A DNA stretch of 64,000 nt, from positions 12,233,868-12,297,867 of the forward strand of contig NC_072791.1 of NCBI RefSeq assembly GCF_028583425.1. Direction: 5' to 3'. The notes below the pieces were generated by a model, which was not told the DNA's origin, ran no database searches, and saw only the letters and a program-made list of their open reading frames with translations. The DNA is from Eublepharis macularius (lineage: Eukaryota > Chordata > Lepidosauria > Squamata > Eublepharidae). How positions within the stretch are numbered: position 1 is the stretch's first letter; every line of letters begins with the position of its first letter. This document shows positions 1 through 11,973 of the stretch, in pieces. The translations under genes and the position numbers were made by a program.

Positions 1-530
1 ACTGTCACAATATATCACGGCTGGGGAGGGGCGGGGGGGGGGGCTCTTCATCGCTTACATGACATGGCCAGAATGTATCTTCTCCTGTTCCCTACAAATG
101 ATGAGCATGTGAAGACAAACTGAATTATTCAGGAGTGCTTTTTCCTCAGACAGTAGGTCTGGGCAGTAAAGAAATGGTTCATACAGATGTGTTGGTAAAG
201 GGAGAGGGACTGTAGTTTATACTACTGTGTACTGCTTTTTGCTGTAATAATGCTCCTATTGGATAGTTGCTCTGCAGTGGTAATATGTCATATCATTTTA
301 CTTATGTTTTGTTTCAGCATTGTTTCGGCTCTGTATCAGATGTTTGCTTGCTTCTCAAATTCCTATTGTATTGTTTATTGAATACACTGTTTATTGAATG
401 TCCGAGCAACTGATCGTATTGGCTTACACTGTGTAATCTGCCTTGAATCTCATGGAGAAAAGCAGACTATAAATTATGTACATCTAATGTAAATAAAATA
501 AAGATCTACCAACAAGGATGCTATTTTGCT
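1..530. other. Non-coding flank ending in a LINE 3' tail
   Basis: I see no gene here. Positions about 340-500 resemble the 3' end of an L2-like LINE on the plus strand: a phrase of the type 'gtaatctgccttgaatctcatgg', then an A/T-rich tail with aataaaataaag. The same tail recurs near 20.5 kb and 31.2 kb. The first 300 bases are unassigned apart from a G-run near 30-43. Confidence 0.45.
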
Positions 531-539
531 AGAGACTGC

Positions 540-910
540 AGACAGCCCAACGCAGAGAAAAAACAGCAGGAGATGCCTCCCTTATTGCAAGAACTCACCT
601 CCACCTCCAGGGAAGCGGAGCTGCCAGAGAGCAAGCAGGTAAGCCCCGGAGATCAACGGAGCCCTCTGGCTACTAAGGCCAAAAGCAGGGAAGCATTTGG
701 CAAAGGAAATATTAGTTCACTACGTACCTCTTTTAAAACAGTCCTCCAGTGTTGCCTTCCCTCCCCTTCTCTGCTCAACGCAAGAGGAGACGGCTGCAAG
801 TCAGGCGGCCTGCTCTCTTCCGGCCTCTCTAGGAAGGGAGACTCTTTCCCTTTAACCCTTATGTTGACTCTCCAGACAGCAAAAAGGACCCCGAGGTTGC
901 ATATTTAGGG
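540..910 (-). pseudogene. Paralogous copy of a zinc-finger gene 5' exon region
   Basis: This block is clearly similar to 28100-28380, the putative leader exon and start of intron 1 of the zinc-finger gene. Shared blocks include 'cccttattgcaag', 'caaaggaaatattagt' and 'aagtcctccag'-like text. On the minus strand both copies have a GT donor after an AAAAGAG or AAAAAGAG stretch (here exon low end at 728, donor GTACGT). I infer that it is the first exon of a neighbouring zinc-finger gene running leftward out of the window, or a relic of a tandem duplication. No protein is encoded here. Confidence 0.5.
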
Positions 911-1553
911 ATGGAGTAAATAGTAGTACCGCAAGAAACAGTGGGATGTGTTGAAGACACTAGAGAAATATTTTAGCAATGAAAACATGGAAATACCATG
1001 CTACTATTAACCCTTTTCCTGCCCAAATGCTTTCAGAACAGCACAAATCAGGCTGGAACGGGCACTAAATTAATGCCACTGGACAATATTTTAAAAACGA
1101 AAACCCTGAACTGGAATGCTTTTATTAACCTTTTCCCAGCCGAAGTATTCTGGCAACACCACCTAACAGGCCAGACTGGCACTAAATAAATGATGTATCA
1201 CAAGAAAAAAAACAGTGGGAAGCTTTAAAGACCTCGAAGAACAATATTTTTGAAATGAGGTTCTTTATCACAGGTTCCACCCCCAAATCTCCAGATATTT
1301 CCGAAGCAGAATTTGGCAACCCTTAAGACTGGGGAGGCAGCAAAAGTCCTGCTCTACAATATGACAGATAAGGAAGATATTTTTATTTTATTTTATTCAA
1401 TTTATATTCCACTCTCCCCACAAGATAAGGGGCTTCTAAGCAGCAGCAGGTTTGCCATTATGGCTACAAAAGAAAATTCTGATGGGCTGTATTAAATATT
1501 GAGATTTCAGCTCATAGGAACAGTTTTATTGAAACTGGAAGCGAACAGACACA

Positions 1554-1787
1554 GAGCGGAACTACAAGTGATGCCTGACACAGGTTGGACACTTGTCAGC
1601 TTCCCTCAAGTTTTGATGGGAAATGTAGGCAGCTTGGCGGAATGTTGGACAAGTGACAGTTGAAAAGTCCATTGGACAGCAGTCGGAGAGCCAAGCTGCA
1701 AGACCAGGATGCCTACATTTCCCATCAAAACTTGAGGGAAGCTGACAAGTGTCCAACCTGTGCCTTTTGTCACTTGTAGTTCCACTC
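1554..1787. mobile_element. Palindromic MITE, 3-bp TSD family (copy 1)
   Basis: The ends are inverted (gagcggaactacaagtg and cacttgtagttccactc), with aca directly outside each end as a 3-bp target duplication. The inner sequence is the family's inverted repeat (gacacttgtcagcttccctc). The same family lies at 5578, 39290, 48311, 48632, 57311 and 61728. The 3-bp duplication and non-coding palindrome suggest PIF/Harbinger, but no transposase is present in the window. Confidence 0.75.
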
Positions 1788-2739
1788 ACAGACAGGCTCA
1801 CCAGGAGCCAACTATATACACACAAGCCACGCCCCTTTTCCAAGCAACAACCAATAGGCACACACAACTAGAATCCTTAGTTTGCATTAACTATATACAA
1901 AGTAACTTATTTACAGTACAGTGATTGGTCTTTATTATACAGCACTGATTGGCTGCTGCCAGCAGGAAACAACCAATAGAAATGAAGACTTCAGGAGCCT
2001 TAGCTCAGACAGAAGCTAAGTCAATACAACAGGTTGGGCCCCTGTGGATCAACTTTTCCTGAGGGTCCCCCCTCCAGTCAGTGTCCAAGCAGCCAGGAGG
2101 ACCAATAAGGCTGGCTAGGCAAGAATCTGCCCGTGGTATAGTGGTGCAGGAAAGCTTGGTGCTGCAACTGCTGCCGGTCTGCCTCACTTGGCTTCTCATT
2201 GCCCCACTGGCTCCAGCAGTGATCCCCCTTGACCAGAGGCACCAGCCCCAGATGAGGCAAGGATGAGCCGAGGGGGGACAGGCAGCAACAGTCCTTGGCT
2301 TCACTTTGATGCTGGCTGCTGCTGGTGAGTGCTTGCACATTAGCCCATTAGCTGGTGGCCCTCCATCAGATGAGGCTAGAAGAGGGAGGGTATCAGTGGG
2401 AGTGAAGAGCCGTTCTCCGTGGCTATTTGGGCCACACTGTCCTCCCTGTTGCTAAGTCATAGAGAGTTTTAAAGGCCCCAGGAGTTTATAATGTGGGGAT
2501 TAACACCCTAATAAGAACAAGATGGCAAACGTGGAGGCAAGCTCAGGAGGAGAGGCACCCTATGGTCTACGCGAAGAGAGGAATGAAGAATGTTGACAGT
2601 GACATTTTTGGGCATGGGTGCGCCGATGCTCTTAAACTAATGAGTTAGTCAGCTCCAGTGATGTTGGAATACTTCCATTATGCAGGAGGTGGCACACCTG
2701 AGAAGCCCCATTGGATAAAATGGGACTTACTTTTGAGTA

Positions 2740-3130
2740 GACCTGCTTAGGCTTTCTCCTAGATTTCTCTGACTGGGAGACTGCATCCCTCTTTGTCTAC
2801 CTGCACTTGTCATTGCCTTTTGACACAGTTGACAATGCCATCCTGTGACAGCACAGAATTCATATTTGCTAACTCCGTAACCTGAAGCTGGCTAGTTGGG
2901 CCATAAGGATTTTTCTCCCGAAGACAGCTCTGTCCACCAGGCAGCCACAAGGATGTAGATAGATAGCATGCTTAATTGGTGTTACCTTCACCCACTGGTT
3001 TGCAAACTGTGGGGCAGTGAACCCCAAATATGGACCCAGGACCTCCATGGTGGAATTCAGCACTCTAGAGGCAAGGTTTTTACCCCCCTCACATATGCGG
3101 AAGAGAAGTCTTCTCACATATGCAAAGGAC
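2740..3130 (+). mobile_element. Degenerate LINE reverse-transcriptase fragment (L2-like)
   Basis: A short piece around 2790-2850 translates to a PFDTVDNAIL-like string. It resembles the 'AAFDTVDH' motif of L2/CR1-superfamily reverse transcriptases. It is surrounded by stops and there is no intact frame. The assignment rests on one motif. Confidence 0.35.
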
Positions 3131-3249
3131 ACTGTTTTTCAGGCTTTACAGTCAGCAGAGACATGGTTGCTTCTGCCCCCTGTCCCCCATGGTATCTGCA
3201 GAAGGCCCTTATCGGCTGTGTCAAGGTAGGCTAGTCTGTGTCCAGACTA

Positions 3250-5010
3250 GGCTGAGTTGGAAGATGGCGTGTGTTCCGCGTGACTAATTCTGGGCTTTCT
3301 TACCTTTTTATTCTCCTGGCCGGGATGCACCCCATGGAAGCCCACCCAAGCACCAGCACCCCCCATGCAGTGCCGCTCACCTTGCCCGAGGAGCCCCGAA
3401 GTTCTAATGGGCAGGAAGAAGAGTAAGTGGCTGCAGGAGAGCCCCAGCTGCCTGCAGATGCTGGACACTGGATGGGAGACACCACCACCAGCTGAGCCAC
3501 TCAATCCAGCCCTGGCAGTGACGATGCCTCCCTTGGCCTGCCCGGGCCACCCCACTGACCTCCTGTTGCTGCGCTCTGCAGTGGCCTCCCCAACCCCAGC
3601 AGCTGATGAGCCGGGTGGAAGGCAGCCACAGCCAGTGCCATTGGGCCGGGTATGGCTGGGGCAGAGAACCAAGAATGCCGAGTCACCCCCAAATGAGGTA
3701 CGGCTGGCTGGCTCAGGCAGCCATTGGGCAAGGGGGCACTGAGGTGGGCTCTGCCCTGCTGGAGCAGCAGACTGGGGTTCATATCGCCCAGTCACAGTGG
3801 GGGCTTGGGGGAGGGAGGAATGCAGCAGACTGGTGGATTGGCTGCCTTAAGGGTTGGGGGAAGCAGGGCCATAAAAGGGGCATCCCCAGAGCGGCCAAGG
3901 AAGAGTTGTCTGGCATGACTTAGGTGAGTGAGAGAGAGCAATGAAGTCACTGCACAGAGGGTAGGAGGAGACAGGTGGCGCTTCCCTTCCCATATCTGAG
4001 GCTGAGGGAAATGCCTGGGGAGGTAGGTGCACTGACCGCCTACCGTGCCAGCAGCTACCCTGCCAAGCCTGCTGGAGATGGCGGCAGGCTGGGCCTCGGA
4101 GCACTCCAGGTTATTGGTCCTGGGTGACTTCAATGTCCATGCCGATGATGCCGCCTCTATGCAGGCTTCGGATCTGGTGTCACCCAGGTGTGATCTTTGG
4201 GATGAGGATACAGGTGGACCTTGATGCCGGTGAAGCGGTGCCATGGTCAGACCACTTTGTCCTGAAGTCTTGTTTGGGAGCACCAGCCACCTCCTGCATA
4301 GGCGGCGAGCTAATTTGAGCTTGCCTGCAGAGGCTAATAGATCCAATTGGTTTCCAGGATGCTCTGCAGGATCCGATGCCCCCTGGTGGTTCATTGGATG
4401 AGCTGGTAGGGGACTGGTATGACCATCTCTCTGAAGCCATCGACGAAATCGCTCCCTGTTTCCTTCTCCATTCCCTTGCTAAATTGGCTCCCTGGTATAT
4501 GGAGGAACTACATCAGATGAAGCGAGAACTGAGACGGAATGAATGAGTGTGGTGGCAGAATTGGGGCAAAGAGACAAGATCATCTTATAGAGCATTTATG
4601 AAGTGGCTGTGAAGGTGGCAAAGAAGGATTTCTATACTGCCTCCATAGCATCTGCAAGCTCACACCTGGCAAATTTGTTTCAAGTGGTTAGGTCCTTGGT
4701 CTCCCTTTCTCAAGGAGACCGCCAAATTAAAAATTCGGCTATTAGCTGCGAGGCTTTTGGGAGTGTCTTTGCAGATAAAATTTTGTCTCTCCTCCATGAT
4801 CTGCTGGCCACAGTTGATACAGTAAGGGAACTAGAGGCCCCTTGATCATCTTCTGGCCCTTATTTAGATCACTTCAGTCTGGTGTCCCGGGAGGAAGTTG
4901 AAAGGATCCTGCAGCGGGTGAGGCCCACCACAAGCTCCCTGGACCCCTGCCCTTCGTGGCTGCTGATAGGGTTATGAAATTAGGATTGGCAAGGCTTAAT
5001 GTCTATAAAG
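3250..5010 (+). mobile_element. L2-like LINE, endonuclease and early RT remnant
   Basis: At about 4110-4270 the plus strand carries an endonuclease signature: an LGDFNVHADDAAS-like string, then downstream SDHF. Near 4860-4960 is a block like LDHFSLVSREEVERILQRVRPTTSSLDP, typical of the segment before the RT core in L2-type LINEs (quoted here only as key words: REEVERIL, SLDPCPSWLL). The reading frame is broken several times. The GC-rich stretch 3250-4080 upstream may be the 5' part of the same element, but I see no diagnostic motif there. Large ORFs in that stretch are probably chance products of base composition. Confidence 0.55.
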
Positions 5011-5577
5011 GCTGCACTGCAGTTGTGAACATCAATATATTTCCAAGCCTCCTGGAAATATATTTCCCTGCTCAGACCCCAGGCAAACTGCAAAACCCGC
5101 TGTTTCTGCAACTACCCACCGGGAGCTGCCATCCAGAGGATGAGAGGGTAATCTCATGATCTCTGTTTTGTCTAGAGAGATTATTTCAGCCAATATTCAA
5201 AGTCCCACTGCTGTTCTCGGTAGTGCTGCTCCTCCACGCAGTCAGAGACCTCAGCCTGCCATAGCTCCTCACCGGAAATCAGTAATCAAACTGTTGGTAA
5301 ATACAGTGACTGGAGCAACCTTGGTACAACCCCTCGTTCAATTCATTTTTATTATTTATTTATTTACATTATTTATAGTCTGCTTTCTCACGGAGACTCA
5401 AAATGGATTACACAGTATGGGTCATTATACTCAGTTTCAAGGCATTTCAATATGCATGTAATAAGGTATATACATGTAAATCTGCAAAGATTTAAACCTG
5501 CAGAAATCCAATACAAAGTTAAGAAATTGCTGAAACAGTGCATATATAATTCTAATACCAACATATTAAGCAATTTA

Positions 5578-5771
5578 GAGCCAAGCTACAAGTGATGCCT
5601 GACACAGGTTGGACACTTGTCAGCTTCCCTCAAGTTTTGATGGGAAGTCCTGGTTTTACAGCTTGGCTCTCCATTACAGATGCAAGACCAGGACGCCTAC
5701 ATTTCCCATCAAAACTTGAGGGAAGCTGACAAGTGTCCAACCTGTGTCAGGTGTCACTTGTAGCTTGGCTC
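5578..5771. mobile_element. Palindromic MITE, 3-bp TSD family (copy 2)
   Basis: A nearly complete palindrome of about 194 bp, beginning gagccaagctacaagtga and ending in its reverse complement. It interrupts the L2-like LINE at 5345-7165, so it is younger than that LINE. The flanks read tta and ata, an imperfect 3-bp duplication. Confidence 0.75.
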
Positions 5772-5954
5772 ATAGGATCCAACCTTAGGATTATGCTTAC
5801 GGCAATAGAAGTAAAGTTTATAGTCACTCCCTATCCTGTTACTGGCATATCACTTTAAGACAGCTTCCATACATTACAGCCCTCCCATCTTAGTACAAAG
5901 CCCTCTTGAATAATTCCATCCATAATTTGCCAGAAGAGTGGGAGCTTTCTTAAT

Positions 5955-6050
5955 CTCCTCCTGACAAAGAGAACTTGATTCTCGAAAGCTTATGCTACAA
6001 TAAAATTGGTTAGTCTTAAAGGTGCTACTGGACTCTTTTTGATCTTAATC
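5955..6050 (+). mobile_element. Degraded Penelope-type 3' end with hammerhead-like core
   Basis: At 5961-5990 the sequence runs ctgacaa, a 5-bp stem gagaa/ttctc, then gaaagc. That matches the hammerhead layout CUGANGA / stem II / GAAA with one core mismatch. It is followed by the familiar vertebrate repeat text 'gttagtcttaaaggtgctactggactcttt'. Related text recurs near 60600-60780. A minor part of a retroelement end, not a gene. Confidence 0.4.
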
Positions 6051-6099
6051 TCCTCAGGTAGTCCACTCCATGAAATGGGGGACGCTTCAGAGAATGCAG

Positions 6100-6261
6100 A
6101 GAGCCAGTTTGGTGTAGTGGTTAAGAGCGCGGGACTCTAATCCGGAGAGCTGGGTTTGATTCCCCACTCCTCCACTTGAAGTCAGCTGAGTGACCTTGGG
6201 CTAGTCACAGTTCTCTGGAGCTCTCTCAGCCCCACCCACCTCACAGGGTGTTTTGTTGTGC
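6100..6261 (+). mobile_element. tRNA-derived SINE fragment
   Basis: Pol III A-box-like (ggtgtagtggttaagagc) and B-box-like (gggtttgattcccc) motifs at tRNA-like spacing, then the family body ending cacctcacagggtg. It is truncated after 'ttgttgtg', lacking the (ATA/ACA)n tail seen in other copies (11074, 29739, 31617, 62375). Confidence 0.8.
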
Positions 6262-7254
6262 CATGGAGGAACATAAGGAGAGAGGCATTTCCACATACAC
6301 TGGACCACAGCCATAGAGAGTTTTTTATGTGATAGAATAGGTAGCCAATGCAGTGATGTTACCATGGATATGCTGGACAATGGCCATGGAGAGCTTTTTA
6401 TATGATAGCCAATTTCTTGAACTCAGTCCAGTAACTGGTAGGTAGCCAATGGAGTGATTGCAGAATGGGAGTCATATTCATGCTCCTCCTAACTCCCGAT
6501 AACAGCCAAGTTGAAGTGTTCTGCACCGAACGAAATCTCTGAGTTCACTTACAGGGGAAACCAGTGTACACTGCATTACAGTAGTCAAGTCTTGATGTTA
6601 CCATGGTATGGATCCAGGTGGATAAATCGGACATGTCAATGTAGGGGGCCATCTTCCAGGCTAGACTGAGTTTCTGGAAACCGTTTTTTACAGCTTCCTT
6701 CACTTGCTTTTCTTGCAGTAGCACGGGATCATTAACAGTGATCATTAACAAGGGTCAGACAAACTCCATTGAAAGAGGGAAGTACAGTGTCCTTCAAGGT
6801 CTCTGGCTTCCCTATGAGCATCACTTCCATCTTGTCTAGGTTCCCTTACAAATTGTTTGCTTTCAGCCACTCGACCACAGCTGCCAGTCACTGAAATAAA
6901 ATCTCTACTGCATTCCACAGTGATTTGGTTAGCAAGATATGGAGCTGGGTGTCAACTGCATATTGATGACATCCAATTCCATACCTACAAATTAGTTCTC
7001 CTAAAGGCTTTACATAGAGGATGGATTATATTAGGGATAAGATTGTGCCTTGGGGAACTCCACAAACTTATTCCTACTCTTGAGATATTTATTAAAGCAT
7101 TTATACCCCACATTTGTACATGGTTTAAGGTGGTTTACAAAGCAATTTTAAAAATTCCAAATTAAAACCAATATAAAATCTCCCCTTCCCCCCACCTTTG
7201 AAATATCCCTGACTTTCACTCTATATCAAAAACCCTGCCCAAAGCCCTTCTATG

Positions 7255-7817
<563 letters not shown>

Positions 7818-9133
7818 TTATATGGTGTGTGGATTTGTCAATGGAGAGTTAAGGTCTGCATTCCGAGCAAAGCCCTTCCCACACTCCAGACATTTATATG
7901 GCTTCTCTCCTGTGTGGATTTGTTGATAGAGAGTAAGGTTTGCATTCCAAGCAAAGCCCTTCCCACAGTCCACACATTTGAATGGTTTCTCCCTGGTGTG
8001 GATTTGTCGATGGACAGTAAGCTGTCTACTCTGAGCAAAGGTCTTTCCACACTCCAAGCATTCATATGGTTTCTCTCCTGTATGGATTCGACGATGAACA
8101 GTAAGATATGAACTATAACCAAAGTTCTTTCCACATTCTGCACATTTAAATGGTTTCTCTCCTGTGTGAATTCGTCGATGGTCAGTAAGATGTGTATTCC
8201 GAGAAAAGCTCTTCCCACAGTCCACACATTTGTATGGTTTCTCCCCTGTGTGGATTCGTTGATGAACAGTAAACTCTGAATTATGAGCAAAGCCCTTTCC
8301 ACACTCCAAACATTTATATGGATACACCCCTAGGTGGATTCGTCGATGGGCAGTAAACCCTGATATATGAGGAAAGCTTTTTCCACAATCCAAACATGTA
8401 TATGGTTTCTCCCCTGTGTGGATTCGTCGATGGACAGTAAAGTGTGAAATTCGAGCAAAGCACTTCCCACAGTCCAAACATTTATATGGCCTCTCTCCTG
8501 TATGGATTCGTAGATGGGAAGTAAGGTCTGAATTAAGAGCAAAGCTCTTTCCACACTCCAAACATTTATATGGTTTCTCCCCTGTGTGGATTCGTCGATG
8601 ACCAATATAGTGTGAACTTTGAGCAAAGCTCTTCCCACACTCCAAACATTTATATGGTTTCTCCCCTGTGTGGCTTCGTTGATGGCCCCTAAAATGTGAA
8701 CTTTGAGCAAAGCTCTTCCCACATTCCAAACATTTATATGGTTTCTCCCCTGTGTGGATTCGTCGATGGTAACTAAGGTTGGATCTCTGAGCAAAGCTCT
8801 TCCCACACTCCACACATTTATATGGCTTCTCCCCTGTGTGGATACGTCGATGCTCAGTAAGATGTGCTTTCTGAGAAAACGTCTTCCCACACTCCACACA
8901 TTTGAATGGTTTCTCACCTGTGTGGATTCGTTGGTGGACAGTAACATCGTTGTTCTGAGCAAAGTCCTTCCCATACTCCATGAATATATATTGTTTCTCC
9001 CCTGTGTGTATTTGTTCAAGGGATGATTCATATCCCCTCTCCCATTTTGTCCCATTGCTTCTTCTCTGCTCTTCCTCTTCCAATGGGAGTTGTTGAGGCT
9101 CTCCCTCAGGCTCTCTCTGGGGTCCATCTGCCT
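7818..9133 (-). CDS. C2H2 zinc-finger exon of a SCAN/KRAB zinc-finger gene
   Basis: Terminal coding exon of a Kruppel-type DNA-binding protein, probably a nuclear transcription regulator. The exon begins after a tttattccag acceptor (AG at 9134-9135) in phase 1 and reads [15 protein letters not shown], an acidic linker, then the finger array. Finger 1 (QYIFMEYGK) has lost its cysteines. Fingers 2-12 each keep C-x2-C-x12-H-x3-H and HTGEKP-type linkers. The next finger has Tyr for its first His, and the last is cut short when the frame slips near 7850 and stops at 7818. Specificity residues (-1,2,3,6) vary between fingers: QAHE, QSNY, QSHG, QSHG, LSDS, RSHV, HSGA, HSEV, RTHD, YSYV, QRQV. The phase-1 start matches the phase-1 end of the KRAB-A exon (20968) and of every KRAB-B-like exon. 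Eleven intact fingers suggest a working DNA-binding array, with a recently shortened 3' end. No orthologue is recognised, as is usual for this fast-turnover family. Confidence 0.9.
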
Positions 9134-9294
9134 CTGGAATAAAGAGGAGACTGGTAAGACCTTCAAACAAAAGCAGAATCAAGGAAAAATGGCCATTAAT
9201 AGCTCCTGATAATAATAGAACAAAAATCACTTGAAGTGGAAACACATGCTGCCATGTATTAAATTTTGCTTATTAAGCATTCATGTTGGGTAAA

Positions 9295-10420
9295 GATCAA
9301 AAATAAGAGCTGGAAGGGATCCAAAGGGTCATCTAGTCCAGCCTCATACACAATACAGGAATTTCACAGCTAATCCCCTCTACACCACCTGTGACCCCTG
9401 CCCTATGTCCAGATAATGGGGAAAAAAACCTTCCAGGGTCCATACCCAACCTGGCCTGGAGGGAAATTCTTTCCTGGTCCCAAAGTGGCTATTAGCATTG
9501 CTCTGGAAATATGAGGAAGGACCTCAGGCGCAGAACACTGGCTCATTTCTTCCTGCTGTCCCTCTCACAATTTGCCTAAGTTCATACTGAATCATAGAAT
9601 CAGCACTGCTGAAAGATAGCAGTCTAGCCTCTGTTGAAAAATGTCCAATGAAGGGGAGCCTACCACATCCCCAGAAAGCCTGTTCCATTGAGTAACTGTT
9701 CTAACGGTCAGGAACATCTTCCTAATGTTTAGCAAACAACTTTTTTGCTTTTGTTGTTTTTGGTGTGACCCTCTGGGGCAACAGACAAAAACTCTGCTCC
9801 ATCCTCTATGTGACCTTTCAGTATCTCCTCTCCTCCAGTATTGTATCACCTTTCAGTTGTCTCCTCTCCAAGCTAGAAAAGACACACAGAGAGTCACGGT
9901 AGAACAATCCAAAGCTGAGCCAACGCTGTGACTTACTAACTAATTACATTCAAGAACAATTTAAAGCATCCAGATTCTGCATCCAGAATCCCCCTCTTCT
10001 GCTGAAGCAGTGACAATCTAAAAATGAGATAAGGTTAGTCTAGCATGACCTGCCCTTGAGGAACACAGGCTGGATCTTGGTCATCACTGCCTTCTTTCTG
10101 AAGTGCTCCAGGAGAGACTCTTTCAAGATGTGTTCTAAAACATTTCCAAGTATGGACATCAAGCTGAAAGGTCGGTGGATACCTGGATCATCCTTTCTCC
10201 CCTTATGGAAGATGGGGACAACATGTGCTGACCTTCGATCTTCTGGCACCTCACCTGTTCTCCAAGAATACTGAAAGATCTCTAAAATTACACCAGAAAA
10301 GTTCCATTAGTACCCCAGGATGCAATCTGGCCCTGGGGATATGTTTTCAGTAAAGGAAGCTAGGTGTTTCCAGATCACTCTTACACCTCCCCTAGGTGTC
10401 AACTCCCTTCCTTCATCATG
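9295..10420 (-). mobile_element. CR1 LINE fragment
   Basis: Minus-strand CR1 remnant in the last intron of the zinc-finger gene. At 10250-10040 the translation gives VVPIFHKGRKDDPGIHRP and EHILKESLLEHF, the conserved start of the CR1 RT domain. At 9849-9592 it gives LNIRKMFLTVRTVTQWNRLS, the C-terminal CR1 block. The RT core between them is missing. The 3' end near 9295 has typical CR1 text (agggtcatctagtccagcctc). Confidence 0.75.
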
Positions 10421-10559
10421 CATTCTCTTATTGCCAGGATGAGCAGTTTCCCTGGCAAGAGATGATTAAGGCAAACTAGGAGCTGAGCATTTCTGCCCTG
10501 TCTGTATCACCTGATAAAATCCCAGTCTCCAATCCCTGAAGCCAGCCGCCACTCCCAAG

Positions 10560-10760
10560 GGGACTCAGACGAACTTCTGTCTTTTCAGGCAACATCTCTC
10601 TGAATGCTGGTTGCCAGCAGGGCAAGCCCAGAAGGGGGCTTTGGCTCTGCTCCTCTGCTTGAGAATGTTCCAGGGACTCCAGCTGGCCACCCTGGGAAAC
10701 AGGAGGCAGGGCTAGATGGACCTCTGGCAGATCTCTTCCTAGAATCCAACACAGAACAGA
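10560..10760 (+). mobile_element. CR1-like 3' end fragment
   Basis: Contains 'ctgggaaacaggaggcagggctagatggacctctgg', resembling the common CR1 3' terminal text 'gaaacaggatgctgggctagatggacc'. Short ORFs here are not gene-like. The assignment rests on this phrase. Confidence 0.4.
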
Positions 10761-11073
10761 AGGACATTCTGGAACAGAGCTTTAGACGTGAACTACGGAG
10801 ACCCAAGCAGAGCTCCCTACCCAAGCAGAGCTCCCTACAGCACACTGGAGTGGTCTTGGACCAATCACTCCTCCCCAGTTTTTCCTACTTCACAGGCTTG
10901 TTGAGCGAGTAAATGGAATTCTCACCAATTCTGCCCTATATTCCTTGAAAGAAGGGCAGGATAAGAGATAAGAATTCACCAAAAAACAAGAAATAAAGGG
11001 ATGGTCCTGCTGCCCTCCCCCCAACAGATCACCTTCTCTGGACTCATCATACTCCAGGTCCTTCCAAAGAACT

Positions 11074-11326
11074 ATAATAATAATAATATTCGATTTATAT
11101 ACCGCCCTTCAGGACAACTTAATGCCCACTCAGAGCAGTTTACAAAGTATGTCATTATTATCCCCACAACAAACCACCCTGTGAGGTGGGTGGGGCTGAG
11201 AGAGCTCCAGGGAGCGGTGACTAACCCAAGGTCACCCAGCTGGCTTCAAGTGGAGGAGTGGGGAATCAAACCCGGTTCTCCAGATTAGAATCCCACTCTC
11301 TTAACCACTATACCAAACTGGCTCCC
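11074..11326 (-). mobile_element. tRNA-derived SINE, near full length
   Basis: Minus-strand copy. On the plus strand the (ataata)n tail comes first and the tRNA-like head last (B-box complement at about 11262-11276, A-box complement 'cactataccaaactggc' near 11310-11326). Same family as 29739, 31617 and 62375. About 250 bp. Confidence 0.85.
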
Positions 11327-11339
11327 TAGTCAATCAGAA

Positions 11340-11770
11340 GAAACACTTCTGGTCTAGGAGGACCAACTGGAGCAGCTACAAATCTTTCTGGTTCTAACTT
11401 TAAGGCCCTAAACGGGGCTAGATTCCTTCACGGTCTGCTTCTGGCCAGATTGTTCACCACCACCCTATTAAGCTCTTCCCCCCCAAACCCCTAAGTAGAG
11501 AGACTGATAGTTACCAGAGACGGGGCATTTACAGTGGTAGCTCCTCCCTTCTACAAGCTTGCCAGGAGAACTACTTTATCTTTCTCACACCTAGTGAAAA
11601 TTATTCATTTCAACTAGGCTTTGAACTAAAAGGTTTTTCATTCTGAGGTATTCTTTAGTCTGATTCTCTCCTGAAGAATGTTCTGATCCTAGTTTAAATT
11701 TTGTTATTGGTAATTCATGTTATGTTACCTAGAGTGTCATGTAAATAAATAAACAAACATTGAATACAAC
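11340..11770 (+). mobile_element. L2-like LINE C-terminal and 3' tail
   Basis: Plus-strand 3' end of the L2-like LINE. It shows degenerate coding text for the C-terminal block (around 11400-11660: 'agtggtagctcctcccttctacaagcttgcc...') followed by a non-coding tail ending in taaataaataaac near 11755. No open frame. Confidence 0.45.
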
Positions 11771-11973
11771 TGGATAGTGAATACAGATTTCCTCCAAGAT
11801 TAGCCACCAATAAGCCTACATTTTGTAATCTGTTTTAACCATTTGAGAAAGCTTTCCTATCTACTCTTGGCTGTTTCCACATAAAAATGTCTCTGTACTT
11901 CAATGAATGAATGTTAGCCAAATCTATCTGGATACACCAGAAAAAGATTTGCGCTACACAAGGAGGTTCATAC

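Larger units (their letters stand above)
5345..7165 (-). mobile_element. L2-like LINE 3' portion (nested insertions inside)
   Basis: Minus-strand 3' half of a LINE of the same family as 21165-22545. Both share the 3' untranslated text (gtctgctttctca, ggattacacagta) and phrases such as 'catggatccaagtgg'. At 6880-7000 is the RT segment corresponding to the YADDTQLY region in the other copy (here 'tgtcaactgcatattgatgacatccaa'). A palindromic MITE (5578-5771) and a tRNA-SINE fragment (6100-6261) are inserted in it. No coding potential remains. Confidence 0.6.

Noticed and set aside
3247-4440. ORFs of 182 and 200 codons on the minus strand
   Set aside because: They are antisense to a plus-strand LINE endonuclease remnant and GC-rich text; no motif.
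8330-9166. 278-codon minus-strand ORF with repeats of '[18 protein letters not shown]'
   Set aside because: A frame-shifted shadow of the zinc-finger array; its periodicity comes from the 84-nt finger repeat.
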